Below are positions 34,695 through 44,502 of a stretch of 64,000 nt of DNA, one piece after another; within the stretch, counting starts at the first letter, position 1; each line of letters starts with the position of its first letter. The position numbers were made by a program, and so were the translations under genes. The stretch is from Diaphorobacter ruginosibacter (GTDB taxonomy: Bacteria; Pseudomonadota; Gammaproteobacteria; Burkholderiales; Burkholderiaceae_C). Under the pieces are notes generated by a model. It did no database searches, had not been told where the DNA came from, and saw only the letters and a list, made by a program, of their open reading frames with translations. The stretch covers positions 5,060,001-5,124,000 of the forward strand of contig NZ_CP060714.1 in the NCBI RefSeq assembly GCF_014395975.1. Direction: 5' to 3'.

Positions 34695-36494
34695 ATGACA
34701 TCGAGCATTCGCACACCCCGCACCCTCAGCAAGCCGGCGGCCGCCGCCCTGCTGCTGGCGGCACTCGGCGCAGCCGCCTTTGCGCAGGACAAGGCCGCTG
34801 CGCCTGCAGTGCCCGCGGCAGCCGTCGATCCCGACTTCGTGCCCGGCACCCCGGACATCAAGGATCCCTGGCTCGCCAAATGGCTGGCCGCCACGCCCGA
34901 CCGCACGCCCAAGGACCTGAAGGCGGGTGTCGACTACGGCATGAACCCCAAGACCGGCGAGTTCGTCTGGCCCAAGGCCACGCCGGAAGTGCACAAGGGC
35001 CAGAAATTCCCCGGCATGCTGGACCACTGGGACAAGACCACGTTCACCAGGAACGTCAAGGTGCTGGCGTTCTATGAGGGCGTCGGCTCGCCCTTCCATG
35101 CCTGGAACAACATCATCGACTTCGACGGCAAGCGCTATCTGTACATCCACGACCGCGACTACCTGCGGATCATGGACGTGACCGATCCGGCGAACGCCAA
35201 GGTGGTGTTCTCCAAGGGCGCGGTCTGGGGTCCGAAGGGGCCGAGCGAGCGCTGGAACGCAGCGACCGTGACCGACTACCTGGGCGGCGCGACCATCGCC
35301 TGGAGCAAGAAGCTCAACAAGCCGGTGATGGTGGCCTCGTACGAGATCGGTCGCTATGGCCTGATGAACGAGAAGATGAAGGAGCCCGAGAAGGTGGCGG
35401 CGCAGCGCAGCTACAGCTCGCTCAAGGGTTTCAAGGTCTACGAGATGAATGGCCCGCTGCCGGGAGACTGGAAGCTGATCGCCACGCGCACCACCGACTA
35501 CCAGCATCCCGATGCACCGATCGGGCAGCAGCAGGGCTCGGGCTCGCTCGACTCGCCCGAGTACTACGGCGGCAAGTACATGATCCTTGCGGCGGCGCCC
35601 AACGACAGCTATGCGCTTACCGAGTATCCGAACTATCTGTACTCGCCGGGCTACCAGGTCTGGGACATGTCGGATCCGGCCGATCCGAAGTTCGTCTCGC
35701 AGGTGACCGTGCCCGGCCAGGTGGTGGACGACAAGGACAGCATCTTCGCGTACCTGCAGAACCCGCGCGCCGGCAACCGCGCATCGTGGATGGGTGCGCG
35801 CATTCCGATGTTCCTGCCCAAGCCGCTCGAGGACGGCGGCAAGGTCGGCTTCGGCGCCATGGGCGGCCTGGGGCTGTGGTCGTTCGACATGAGCGATCCG
35901 GCCCATCCGAAGATCCTTGGCAACGTGAACACGCCGCCATCGTTTGCCGGCACCGAGTACGACAACGCCGACGTGAGCCAGTACGAGCGCACGGGCTATG
36001 TGTTCACCAGCGGCTATCCGATGAACCGCGACTGCTATGAGCCCTACAAGGACATCTTCGTGGTGAACGCGAAGGATCCGGCCCGGATGAAGGTGGCGAC
36101 CACGCTGCCACGTCCCAAGCCACCGGAAGGCGCGCCCTACACCGACTTCTGCCAGCGCGGCGGCAACTTCGGGCCCAAGCGCTCCAATGCCATCGGGCAG
36201 CCTGGCGGCTGGCGCCAGAACATCATTCCGTATTCGTTCTACAACGCCGGCGTGCAGATGTTCGACGTGAGCAATCCGGCGGAGCCGAAGATCGCGGGCT
36301 ACTTCGTGCCGCCGCTGGCGGACCAGACCCAGCTGCCAGGCTATACGCTGGGCAAGGGCGTGCTCGCGATGTACACGGAATACGACCGCAACATCATGTG
36401 GGCCTTCACCGAAAACGGCGCCTACGCACTGTCGTCGCCGCTGCTGGGCGAGCCCCTGACGGGCCTGCCGAAGAAGCCATGGCCCGCGCGCTGA
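34695..36494 (+). CDS. Secreted LVIVD-repeat beta-propeller protein
   Basis: 599 residues with a Sec signal peptide (AAALLLAALGAAAFA). At least four LVIVD-type repeats are visible: LRIMDVTDPANAKVV, YQVWDMSDPADPKFV, LWSFDMSDPAHPKIL and VQMFDVSNPAEPKIA. Each ends a propeller blade. Conserved segments such as GVGSPFHAWNNIIDFDGKRYLYIHDRDY suggest a specific but unknown function in the periplasm or at the cell surface. It follows the porin in the same transcript and ends at a strong terminator, so its job is likely tied to uptake or surface processing of the same substrate (inference). Confidence 0.82.
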   Translation: MTSSIRTPRTLSKPAAAALLLAALGAAAFAQDKAAAPAVPAAAVDPDFVPGTPDIKDPWLAKWLAATPDRTPKDLKAGVDYGMNPKTGEFVWPKATPEVHKGQKFPGMLDHWDKTTFTRNVKVLAFYEGVGSPFHAWNNIIDFDGKRYLYIHDRDYLRIMDVTDPANAKVVFSKGAVWGPKGPSERWNAATVTDYLGGATIAWSKKLNKPVMVASYEIGRYGLMNEKMKEPEKVAAQRSYSSLKGFKVYEMNGPLPGDWKLIATRTTDYQHPDAPIGQQQGSGSLDSPEYYGGKYMILAAAPNDSYALTEYPNYLYSPGYQVWDMSDPADPKFVSQVTVPGQVVDDKDSIFAYLQNPRAGNRASWMGARIPMFLPKPLEDGGKVGFGAMGGLGLWSFDMSDPAHPKILGNVNTPPSFAGTEYDNADVSQYERTGYVFTSGYPMNRDCYEPYKDIFVVNAKDPARMKVATTLPRPKPPEGAPYTDFCQRGGNFGPKRSNAIGQPGGWRQNIIPYSFYNAGVQMFDVSNPAEPKIAGYFVPPLADQTQLPGYTLGKGVLAMYTEYDRNIMWAFTENGAYALSSPLLGEPLTGLPKKPWPAR

Positions 36495-36556
36495 CGGGAT
36501 GACATCGATGGTTCCACCGCTGCCGGCTCCGCAGGCAGTGGCGGAATGATGGGCTT

Positions 36557-36592
36557 GAGCCGCACCGACCTGGGTCGTGCGGCTCTTTTTTT
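36557..36592 (+). terminator. Intrinsic terminator of the porin-LVIVD operon
   Basis: GAGCCGCACCGACC and GGTCGTGCGGCTC form a 13-bp stem with one bulged C and a two-base centre, followed by seven T. It lies 63 bp after the LVIVD stop codon. Confidence 0.94.
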
Positions 36593-36660
36593 GGGGCGAA
36601 TGCCCTGGAAGAGGACGTAAATGAGGTGAAACCCCCAGACATTAGTGCCTTGATTTGTTA

Positions 36661-36691
36661 TTGAATCCCAAATACTTGTTTGGTATACCAA
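36661..36691 (+). promoter_or_regulatory. Operator-promoter 6 upstream of the second porin
   Basis: TTGGTATACCAA at 36680-36691. TTGAAT (36661-36666) lies 17 bp before TATACC (36684-36689), matching the layout of operator 1. Transcription from about 36696 gives a leader of about 36 nt containing AAGGGA before the porin ATG. Confidence 0.78.
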
Positions 36692-36731
36692 TAAGTTGTT
36701 TTGTGTTCTTTATTTCAAATCAAGGGAAAAC

Positions 36732-37856
36732 ATGAAAAAACTCACCACGAGCAGACGCGGCTGGCCGCGAGTGGCGGCGCTGTGCGCCGCGGCGCCGGCC
36801 CTGGCATGGGCGCAGGCAGGCGGCGGAGACTCCGTCACCATCTATGGTTTTCTGAAGGCCGACGTGGAGCATGTCCGGGCCAGCGGAGGGGGCGCTCCCT
36901 CGCTGTCGACCAACCGGCTGTCCAACAACCTGTCGGTGCTGGGGTTCCGTGCCAAGGAGGACCTGGGCGGCGGCACGTCGGTGTGGGCGCAGTTCGAGAC
37001 CAATGCGCGGGTGGACAACGGCGAGGGCCCCTGGGGCGGCCGCAACACGGCCATCGGATTGTCGACCCGTGCGGGGCAGGTCGTCATGGGGCAGTGGGAG
37101 GCACCGCTGCGCTTTGTCTCGGTCTATGCGATCGACCCATTCACCGCGGGCATCTTTGCGTCCAATTCCATCATGGGCAATGGCTTTGCCACCGGTGCGA
37201 ATGCCGTATCGCCGACCTCCTTCGATCGCCGGCAGCCCAATCTGCTGCAGTATTGGTCGCCCAACCTGAATGGCTTCGAATTTCGGCTGGCCTATGCCAT
37301 GCCGGAGGAGCGTACCGCGGACAGGAACCCGAGCATGTTCGGCGGGCTGGTGACCTACAAGAACGGCCCCCTGTATGCGGCCTGGGGTTACGAGCAGCAT
37401 CGCTCGTACTTCTACGGCGGCAGCAACGACGATGCGCACCGCATCGCTGCGGCCTACTCGTTCGGCGCCACCCGGCTGCGCGGCAGCTTCGAGCGCCTGA
37501 GCTACGAGCCCGAACGCGGCCAGAGCCTGACCCGCAACGCCTGGCAGATCGCCGTGACGCACCAGATCACGCCGCAGCATGAGGTGATGGCGTCGTACGT
37601 GCGTGCGCAATCGCCGCGCGGCAATACCACCAAGGCGCTGGGCGGCATCGGCATTCCGGGCACGGATGCGGATGCGAGCCAGGTGTCGCTGGGCTACGTG
37701 TACCGCATGTCCAAGCGCACCGACCTGTGGGCGGCCTATACGAAGATCACGAACGGCGCCACGTCGAACTACAACCTGTCGGCCAATTCGATCGCGGGCA
37801 TGAAGCCGGGGCAGGATCCATCGGGCATCGGCCTGGGCATCACGCACAGGTTCTGA
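36732..37856 (+). CDS. Gram-negative porin, second copy
   Basis: 374-residue porin with signal peptide ending ALAWA and the first barrel strand GDSVTIYGFLKADVEHVRA. FEFRLAYAMPEER, YVYRMSKRTDLWAAYTKITN and the C-terminal GIGLGITHRF are typical of Burkholderiales porins. It differs clearly from the porin at 33601, so it is not a recent duplicate. It has its own copy of the palindromic operator 41 bp upstream of the ATG, linking it to the same control. Substrate preference cannot be read from sequence. Confidence 0.93.
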   Translation: MKKLTTSRRGWPRVAALCAAAPALAWAQAGGGDSVTIYGFLKADVEHVRASGGGAPSLSTNRLSNNLSVLGFRAKEDLGGGTSVWAQFETNARVDNGEGPWGGRNTAIGLSTRAGQVVMGQWEAPLRFVSVYAIDPFTAGIFASNSIMGNGFATGANAVSPTSFDRRQPNLLQYWSPNLNGFEFRLAYAMPEERTADRNPSMFGGLVTYKNGPLYAAWGYEQHRSYFYGGSNDDAHRIAAAYSFGATRLRGSFERLSYEPERGQSLTRNAWQIAVTHQITPQHEVMASYVRAQSPRGNTTKALGGIGIPGTDADASQVSLGYVYRMSKRTDLWAAYTKITNGATSNYNLSANSIAGMKPGQDPSGIGLGITHRF

Positions 37857-37981
37857 CGACTGTACGGGGGTTGCGCAACGAGGCGCGCAGCCCCGGGGAG
37901 CGGCACGAGAGCGGATGGCCGGGGTCGGCTTGAGCGCTGCACCGACAGCACGGCCGTGCAGAACCTGTTATTTTCGAGTCC

Positions 37982-38449
37982 ATGCCGATTCGTTCACCGC
38001 TCCGATCCCCGTCGCTCTGCGCTTTCCTTGCGGCCCTGGCCTGTGCCGGTGCTGCGCCCTGCCTTGCCGCAAAAACCGGCGCCTTCGAAGTGACCGAAAC
38101 CAAGTCCGCCATCGGCAACCGGCCCGCCAAGCCCCCGCGCACCAAGAACCGCTGCTTCGAGAAGGAACAGGTGGACAAGGATGGATTCCTGTATCCCGAC
38201 CAGTTGCTCTCCCAGCACTTCAAGCAGTGCCGCGTGCGCAGCAGCCAACTGGTGAACAAGAACCGCAAGGAGTGGTCCGTGCAATGCGGCGGCATGCTGA
38301 CCGCAGAGGCTTACCAGGTCAACACGGGTGCCAACTTCCAGCTGCACATTGATGCCAGGTTGCTGGGCGGAGCCATGAAGCAGACGATCGATTATTCCGC
38401 CAAGGCGCTCAAGCGTGCCTGCACCGAAGACGACAGCCGGCTGGATTGA
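37982..38449 (+). CDS. DUF3617-like secreted protein
   Basis: 155 residues. A signal peptide (LCAFLAALACAGAAPCLA) precedes a small domain with KTGAFEVTETKSA, four cysteines (NRCFEK, KQCRVRSS, VQCGG, RACTED) that could form two disulfides, and MLTAEAYQVNTGANFQLHID. The layout resembles DUF3617 proteins, which are periplasmic and of unknown function. It stands alone. A start at ATG 37982 gives a good signal sequence, but the upstream ribosome-binding site is poor. Confidence 0.72.
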   Translation: MPIRSPLRSPSLCAFLAALACAGAAPCLAAKTGAFEVTETKSAIGNRPAKPPRTKNRCFEKEQVDKDGFLYPDQLLSQHFKQCRVRSSQLVNKNRKEWSVQCGGMLTAEAYQVNTGANFQLHIDARLLGGAMKQTIDYSAKALKRACTEDDSRLD

Positions 38450-38557
38450 GTCTTTGGGGGTTCCCGGGTGTTCTGGGTTTTTATGGAATGCCGTGTCGAA
38501 TGGGGTCGCGTGACGAATGGACGTTGAGCGTTTGCTGTGAGAGTCTTCGTTTGGAGG

Positions 38558-38651
38558 TGCTGATATGGCCCCTCATACTTTGTTGCAAAGGCTTGCCGTA
38601 CCCAAAGTACTGTCTGCACCTTTGCGTCGCGTCTGAGGGGCCATCTCAGCA
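38558..38651. other. 94-bp intergenic stem-loop element with nested inverted repeats
   Basis: TGCTGATATGGCCCCTCA (38558-38575) pairs with TGAGGGGCCATCTCAGCA (38634-38651) over 18 bp with one mismatch. Inside, GCAAAGG (38585-38591) pairs with CCTTTGC (38619-38625), and GTAC-CCAAA-GTAC forms an apical hairpin (38598-38610). The result is one long, regularly interrupted hairpin. It lies in the 337-bp gap between the DUF3617-like gene and pckG; the rest of that gap holds only the pckG terminator. It could be a structured RNA or a small miniature transposable element; no target-site duplication is evident. Confidence 0.65.
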
Positions 38652-38739
38652 TTGAGGTGGCCAGTTCATACGGGGCGCGCGCTGCTCAGGCTGTTGTTTG
38701 GAAAGCCTCTGCTTGTCCCGACAATGCGCGATGAACCAT

Positions 38740-38770
38740 AAAAAAACCGCGCAGGGCATGCGCGGTTTTT
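38740..38770 (-). terminator. Intrinsic terminator of pckG (bidirectional in form)
   Basis: AAAAACCGCGC and GCGCGGTTTTT pair over 11 bp around AGGGCAT. On the minus strand it ends in seven T, 17 bp after the pckG stop. Confidence 0.92.
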
Positions 38771-38786
38771 GGAAGAGCCGGGTGGA

Positions 38787-40658
38787 TTACGCGAACAGGC
38801 GCTTTTCCAGGGCTTGCTTGATCTCCAGCATTTCCTTGGGCAGCTTGTATGCCAGCTTGTCGAAGTGCTCGGTGTGCAGCTTCATCTCCTCGGTCCAGGC
38901 GGCCTTGTCGATGCTGGTCACGCTCTCGAACTGCTCGGGTGTGAAGTCCACGCCGGTCCAGTTGATTTCAGCGTAGGTCGGAGCCACGCCGAATGCGGTT
39001 TCCCGGCCTTCGGCCTTGCCTTCGATGCGATCGAGCATCCACTTCAGCACGCGCATGTTCTCGCCGTAGCCGGGCCAGACGAACTTGCCTTCGGCGTTCT
39101 TGCGGAACCAGTTGGTGGTGTAGATGCGGGGCAGGGGAGCCTGGCCGATCTTCTCGATCTTGGCGCCCATGTCCAGCCAATGCTGGAAGTACTCGGCCAT
39201 GTTGTAGCCCATGAACGGCAGCATCGCGAACGGATCGCGGCGCACCACGCCCTGTGCGCCGAAGGCGGCAGCGGTGGTTTCGGAGCCCATGGTCGCGGCC
39301 ATGTACACGCCTTCGTTCCAGTCGCGCGCCTCGGTGACCAGCGGCACGGTGGTGGAGCGGCGGCCGCCGAAGATGATGGCGTCGATCTTCACGCCCTTGG
39401 GGTCGTCCCAGGCGTCGTCGAGGGCCGGGTTATTGGTGGCGGCCACGGTGAAGCGGGCATTGGGGTGGGCGGCCTTGGCGCCGGTTTCCTTGGCGATCTG
39501 CGGCGTCCAGTCCTTGCCCTGCCAGTCGATCAGGTGATCGGGCAGCTTGCCGTCGTGGTCCTTTTCCATGCCTTCCCACCAGACGTCGCCGTCATCGGTC
39601 AGCGCGACGTTCGTGAAGATCACGTTCTTGTCCAGGCTGGCCATGCAGTTGGGGTTGGTATGGTAGTTCGTGCCCGGAGCCACACCGAAGTAGCCGGCCT
39701 CGGGGTTGATCGCGCGCAGGCTGCCGTCGGCCTGGGGCTTGATCCAGGCAATGTCGTCGCCGATGGTCGTGACCTTCCAGCCGTCGAACGCGGCGGGAGG
39801 AACCAGCATCGAGAAATTGGTCTTGCCGCAGGCGCTCGGGAAAGCGGCTGCCACGTGCGACTTCTTGCCTTCGGGGTTGGTGACGCCCAGGATCAGCATG
39901 TGCTCGGCCAGCCAGCCCTGTTCGCGGCCCATGGTCGAGGCGATGCGCAGCGCCAGGCACTTCTTGCCCAGCAGCGCGTTGCCGCCGTAGCCCGAGCCGA
40001 ACGACCAGATCTCGCGTGTTTCGGGATAGTGGACGATGTACTTGGTCTTGTTGCAGGGCCAGCTCGTGGTGTCCTTCTCGCCGGCCTGCAGAGGGGCGCC
40101 GATGGTGTGCACGCAGGGAACGAAGTCGCCGTCGGTGCCGATCACGTCGTACACGGCCTTGCCCATGCGCGTCATGATCTTCATGTTCACGGCCACGTAG
40201 GCGCTGTCGGAGAGCTCTACGCCCACATGGGCGATCGGCGAGCCCAGCGGGCCCATCGAGAACGGCACCACGTACATCGTGCGGCCGGCCATGCAGCCGT
40301 CGAACAGCGGGTTCAGCGTGGCGCGCATCTCGGCCGGATCCATCCAGTTGTTGGTGGGGCCGGCGTCTTCCTTGCGGGCGGAGCAGATGTAGGTGCGGTC
40401 TTCCACGCGCGCCACGTCGGAGGGGTCGGACCACGCGAGGTAGCTGCCTGGGCGCTTGGCGGGATTGAGCTTCTTGAAGGTGCCGGCGTCAACGAGCTGC
40501 TGGCACAGGGCCTCGTATTCCTGCTGCGAGCCGTCGCACCAGTGGATCTTCGCGGGCTTGCACAGGGCGGCCATCTCGGCGACCCAGGCGATCAGCTTGG
40601 CGTTCTTGACGTATGCGGGTGCCTGAATCTCCAGGCCTTGCATGGCGGGTGCGTTCAT
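38787..40658 (-). CDS. pckG: Phosphoenolpyruvate carboxykinase, GTP-dependent
   Basis: 623 residues. Converts oxaloacetate and GTP to PEP, GDP and CO2, the entry to gluconeogenesis during growth on acids and aromatics. The P-loop (kinase-1a) is FPSACGKTNFSM with the reactive cysteine of GTP-PEPCKs, kinase-2 is TIGDDIAWI, and the PEPCK-specific motif is FGGRRSTTVPLV. Length is normal. It is monocistronic, with its own terminator. The 380-bp region upstream carries a widely spaced 12-bp inverted repeat (40687-40790). PEPCK is physiologically linked to the catabolic genes of the window but shows no copy of their operator. Confidence 0.97.
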   Translation of the reverse strand: MNAPAMQGLEIQAPAYVKNAKLIAWVAEMAALCKPAKIHWCDGSQQEYEALCQQLVDAGTFKKLNPAKRPGSYLAWSDPSDVARVEDRTYICSARKEDAGPTNNWMDPAEMRATLNPLFDGCMAGRTMYVVPFSMGPLGSPIAHVGVELSDSAYVAVNMKIMTRMGKAVYDVIGTDGDFVPCVHTIGAPLQAGEKDTTSWPCNKTKYIVHYPETREIWSFGSGYGGNALLGKKCLALRIASTMGREQGWLAEHMLILGVTNPEGKKSHVAAAFPSACGKTNFSMLVPPAAFDGWKVTTIGDDIAWIKPQADGSLRAINPEAGYFGVAPGTNYHTNPNCMASLDKNVIFTNVALTDDGDVWWEGMEKDHDGKLPDHLIDWQGKDWTPQIAKETGAKAAHPNARFTVAATNNPALDDAWDDPKGVKIDAIIFGGRRSTTVPLVTEARDWNEGVYMAATMGSETTAAAFGAQGVVRRDPFAMLPFMGYNMAEYFQHWLDMGAKIEKIGQAPLPRIYTTNWFRKNAEGKFVWPGYGENMRVLKWMLDRIEGKAEGRETAFGVAPTYAEINWTGVDFTPEQFESVTSIDKAAWTEEMKLHTEHFDKLAYKLPKEMLEIKQALEKRLFA

Positions 40659-40686
40659 TGAAAAGCTTCCTAATGATGAAAAACGA

Positions 40687-40790
40687 TTTTTTCAAAGGAA
40701 GCGCTGATTGCGCAGACCACTGCATCACCGGGCGGAGCGTCAAACAAGGCGCGTGTCCGAAAAGTCTGCTGAGCACTGCCTTTGAAAAAA
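40687..40790. promoter_or_regulatory. Widely spaced 12-bp inverted repeat in the pckG leader
   Basis: TTTTTTCAAAGG (40687-40698) and CCTTTGAAAAAA (40779-40790) are perfect complements 80 bp apart, with further matches in the flanks. The inner arm begins 29 bp upstream of the pckG start codon. They could be two copies of one regulator site in opposite orientation or pair in the mRNA leader. The rest of the 40659-41037 gap shows nothing clear apart from the next terminator. Confidence 0.6.
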
Positions 40791-40986
40791 CGGCTTGTCG
40801 CTCCGTCGGCGGTGGCGCATGGTGTCTGGCGTTGGCGTTCAATCGCTCAAAAACATTGATGCGTGCGTCGGCTGGAATGTCGATTTTATGAACCCGTCTT
40901 CCATTTGTCTTGTTTTTCGTCAGGAAAACTATGCAAACGATGCATGAGGTTATGCGTTATGCTGTGGAGGTGATTTCTTTCCGGGC

Positions 40987-41017
40987 AAAAAAAAACCCCG
41001 GCCACAAGACCGGGGTT
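40987..41017 (-). terminator. Intrinsic terminator of the 54-residue membrane protein gene
   Basis: On the minus strand AACCCCGG-TCTTGTGG-CCGGGGTT runs into nine T. It lies 21 bp after the stop of the small gene at 41038-41202. Confidence 0.93.
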
Positions 41018-41037
41018 GGCGGGTGCCGGAGCGCGAG

Positions 41038-41202
41038 TCAGGCCATGTGCACGGCGATGAACGCCAGCAGGAACATCATCAGCGCGCCCACCACCGGCAG
41101 CACCACGGGAATGACGGGCACCACGGTTTCGGTGACGTCCTGCGCGTGGGCGGCCTCGACGTCGGCGCGGTTGGGGGCAATGTGGTCGTGATCGTGGGCC
41201 AT
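41038..41202 (-). CDS. Small His-rich membrane protein (54 residues)
   Basis: Short gene found by reading the minus strand. It begins MAHDHDHIAPNRADVEA, has a polar first half, and ends in one hydrophobic segment (VVPVIPVVLPVVGALMMFLLAFIAV, about residues 27-51) followed by HMA. GAGGAG lies 7 nt before the ATG and a strong terminator follows the stop, so the transcript is well defined. The His/Asp cluster could bind metal. I do not recognise a family; a small subunit or regulator of a membrane complex is possible. Confidence 0.8.
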   Translation of the reverse strand: MAHDHDHIAPNRADVEAAHAQDVTETVVPVIPVVLPVVGALMMFLLAFIAVHMA

Positions 41203-41389
41203 GGGTGTCTCCTCGTGCAGTTCCGTGAAATGACGGTGATGGCGGCAGCGGGTCGGGCGCGAGCGCCTGCCTTGCCTGGTGGATAGCTATCCCGCGAGTT
41301 TAAGCCAATGGCGCGGATTTGGGCATCCGGTGGGGCGCGGTGGCGGGAAAGTCCCGAGGTCCGGCGCCCGGCGGCGCCTCCCCGCGGGA

Positions 41390-42589
<1,200 letters not shown>

Positions 42590-42689
42590 GATGGACGTGG
42601 ATTGTGACGCAGCACGCCATGGGCCGCGTGACAAGACGACATGGCCGGCATTGGTTTTCCCGCGGGAGGGTGTTCCTGTTGTTCCTGTG

Positions 42690-44369
42690 TCAGGCAGGCA
42701 GGGCGCGCGCGAGCAGGGCGTCCACATCGATGCCCCGCACGTCGATGGCGCCCACCACCCCGCTCTGTCCTGTGGGGCTGGCCAGCCGCGTGGCGATGAA
42801 CGCATCGGCCACGAATGCCGGCGCGTGCCGCTTGAGCAGGCAGGCCTGCGCCACCAGCACCAGGCGCTGCACGAGCAGGCGTGCAAGTGCCTCGAGCTGG
42901 TCGGGGGGCGTGGCGAACAGCGAGCGCAGCTCGTGCAGCGCCTTGGCGATGCGAGGTTCGTCGAGCGCGGCATTGCTGAAGTCGGCATGCAGCAGCTCCA
43001 GCGCATCGCGCTCGCGCGAGAGCGCGCGCAGCACGTCGAGGCACATCACATTGCCGGAGCCTTCCCAGATCGAGTTCACGGGGGCCTCGCGGAACAGGCG
43101 CGCGACGATGCTCTCGTTCACGTAACCGTTGCCTCCGAAGACCTCCATCGCTTCTCCGGTCAGCTCCACTCCGCGCTTGCAGACCCAGAACTTGGCTGCC
43201 GGCGTCATCACGCGCTTCCAGGCGCTGGCAAGAGGGTCCGGGGCGGCGGAGTCGTCATCTTCATAGGCCTGCGCGAGCCGCATCGCGAGCTGCAGCGCGG
43301 CCTCGCTCTCCAGGGCCAGGTCGGCCAGTACCGAGCGCATCAACGGCTGCTCGGCCAGCGGCCTGCCGAAGGCCGAGCGCCTGCGCGCATAGGCGATGGC
43401 CTGTACCAGGGCCGAGCGCAGGATCGCCGCGCTGCCCACCACGCAATTGAGCCGCGTGTAGGTCGCCATCTCGATGATGGTGGGGATGCCGCGCCCTTCC
43501 TCGCCGATCAGGATGCCGCTGGCGGCGACGAACTTCACCTCGCTGCTGGAGTTGCTGCGGTTGCCCACCTTGTCTTTCAGGCGCTCGACATGAACGCCGT
43601 TGCGCGTGCCGTCGTCCCGCCAGCGCGGGACGAAGAAGCAGCCGAGCGGGCCGTCCTCATGCTCGATGCGGGCAACGACCAGATGCGCATCGCTCATGGG
43701 GGCGGAATAGAACCACTTGTGGCCATCGATGCGGTACTCCGCGCCGCGTCCGCCCGTGCCCACGGCGCGGGCCAGCGTGGTGTTGGCGCGTACGTCGGAG
43801 CCGCCCTGTTTCTCGGTCATGCCCATGCCGATGAAGAGGCTTCTCTTCTCGGCGAGCGGCACGTCGCGCGCGTCGTACTCATGGCTGAGCAGCTTGTTGC
43901 CGAGGGCGTTCCAGAGCGCCGGCTCGCGCTGCAGCAGCGGAATGCTGGCCTGCGTCATCGTCGAGGGGCAGAGCGTGCCCTGCTCGACCTGGCCGTGCAG
44001 GTAGAAGCCGGCGGCCCATGCGGTCCAGCGGCCCCGCTTCTGCCTGTCCTCGAACGGCAGCGAAACCAGCCCGTGCTCGCGGTACATGCCGAGCAGCGCA
44101 TGCCAGGCAGGATGGAATTCCACGCTGTTGATGCGCCGGCCCCGGGAGTCGAAGCCGTGCAGTTCGGGCGTGTGGCGGTTGGCCAGTTCCGCGAGCTCGA
44201 AGCTCTGCGGGTTGCCCAGTTGCTGGGCATAGTTGGACAGTTGGGGGTCGGCCCAGGCCGCGCCGGCGCGCCTCAGCGACTCCTGCAGTGCGGGATCGGT
44301 GGCCAGCAGGTTGTAGCCGGTCCAGTCGGGGAACTGGTTGGGGGCTTCCGCGGTGGGGCGTGTGGACAT
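42690..44369 (-). CDS. aidB: AidB-type acyl-CoA dehydrogenase
   Basis: 559 residues, flavoprotein of the acyl-CoA dehydrogenase superfamily. N-terminal ANRHTPELHGFDSRGRRI, the FAD-binding region GMGMTEKQGGSDVRANTT and the C-terminal FGGNGYVNESIVARLFREAPVNSIWEGSGNVM are hallmarks of AidB, part of the adaptive response to DNA methylation in E. coli. No ada or alkA gene is adjacent, so a metabolic role such as isovaleryl-CoA oxidation is also open. The 100-bp gap to ilvA contains no clear promoter. Confidence 0.92.
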   Translation of the reverse strand: MSTRPTAEAPNQFPDWTGYNLLATDPALQESLRRAGAAWADPQLSNYAQQLGNPQSFELAELANRHTPELHGFDSRGRRINSVEFHPAWHALLGMYREHGLVSLPFEDRQKRGRWTAWAAGFYLHGQVEQGTLCPSTMTQASIPLLQREPALWNALGNKLLSHEYDARDVPLAEKRSLFIGMGMTEKQGGSDVRANTTLARAVGTGGRGAEYRIDGHKWFYSAPMSDAHLVVARIEHEDGPLGCFFVPRWRDDGTRNGVHVERLKDKVGNRSNSSSEVKFVAASGILIGEEGRGIPTIIEMATYTRLNCVVGSAAILRSALVQAIAYARRRSAFGRPLAEQPLMRSVLADLALESEAALQLAMRLAQAYEDDDSAAPDPLASAWKRVMTPAAKFWVCKRGVELTGEAMEVFGGNGYVNESIVARLFREAPVNSIWEGSGNVMCLDVLRALSRERDALELLHADFSNAALDEPRIAKALHELRSLFATPPDQLEALARLLVQRLVLVAQACLLKRHAPAFVADAFIATRLASPTGQSGVVGAIDVRGIDVDALLARALPA

Positions 44370-44502
44370 GTCGGGCCTCGCTCGTTCGTCGCTGCGTGAA
44401 CGAGCAGTTTAGGCCGAGGCTCCCGGCTCATCCATTCTGGATTTCGCCGACTTGCACATCCCCGCCGTGGATCGGGCGATGCCCGGTACCAGAGGCGCCC
44501 CG

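Noticed and set aside
38558..38651. Interpretation as an insertion-sequence remnant
   Set aside because: The terminal repeats are good, but there is no transposase fragment and no visible target-site duplication; kept as an unexplained structured element.
38769..40661. 630-codon plus-strand frame opposite pckG
   Set aside because: pckG on the other strand has all catalytic motifs, correct length and a terminator; the antisense frame has no domain.
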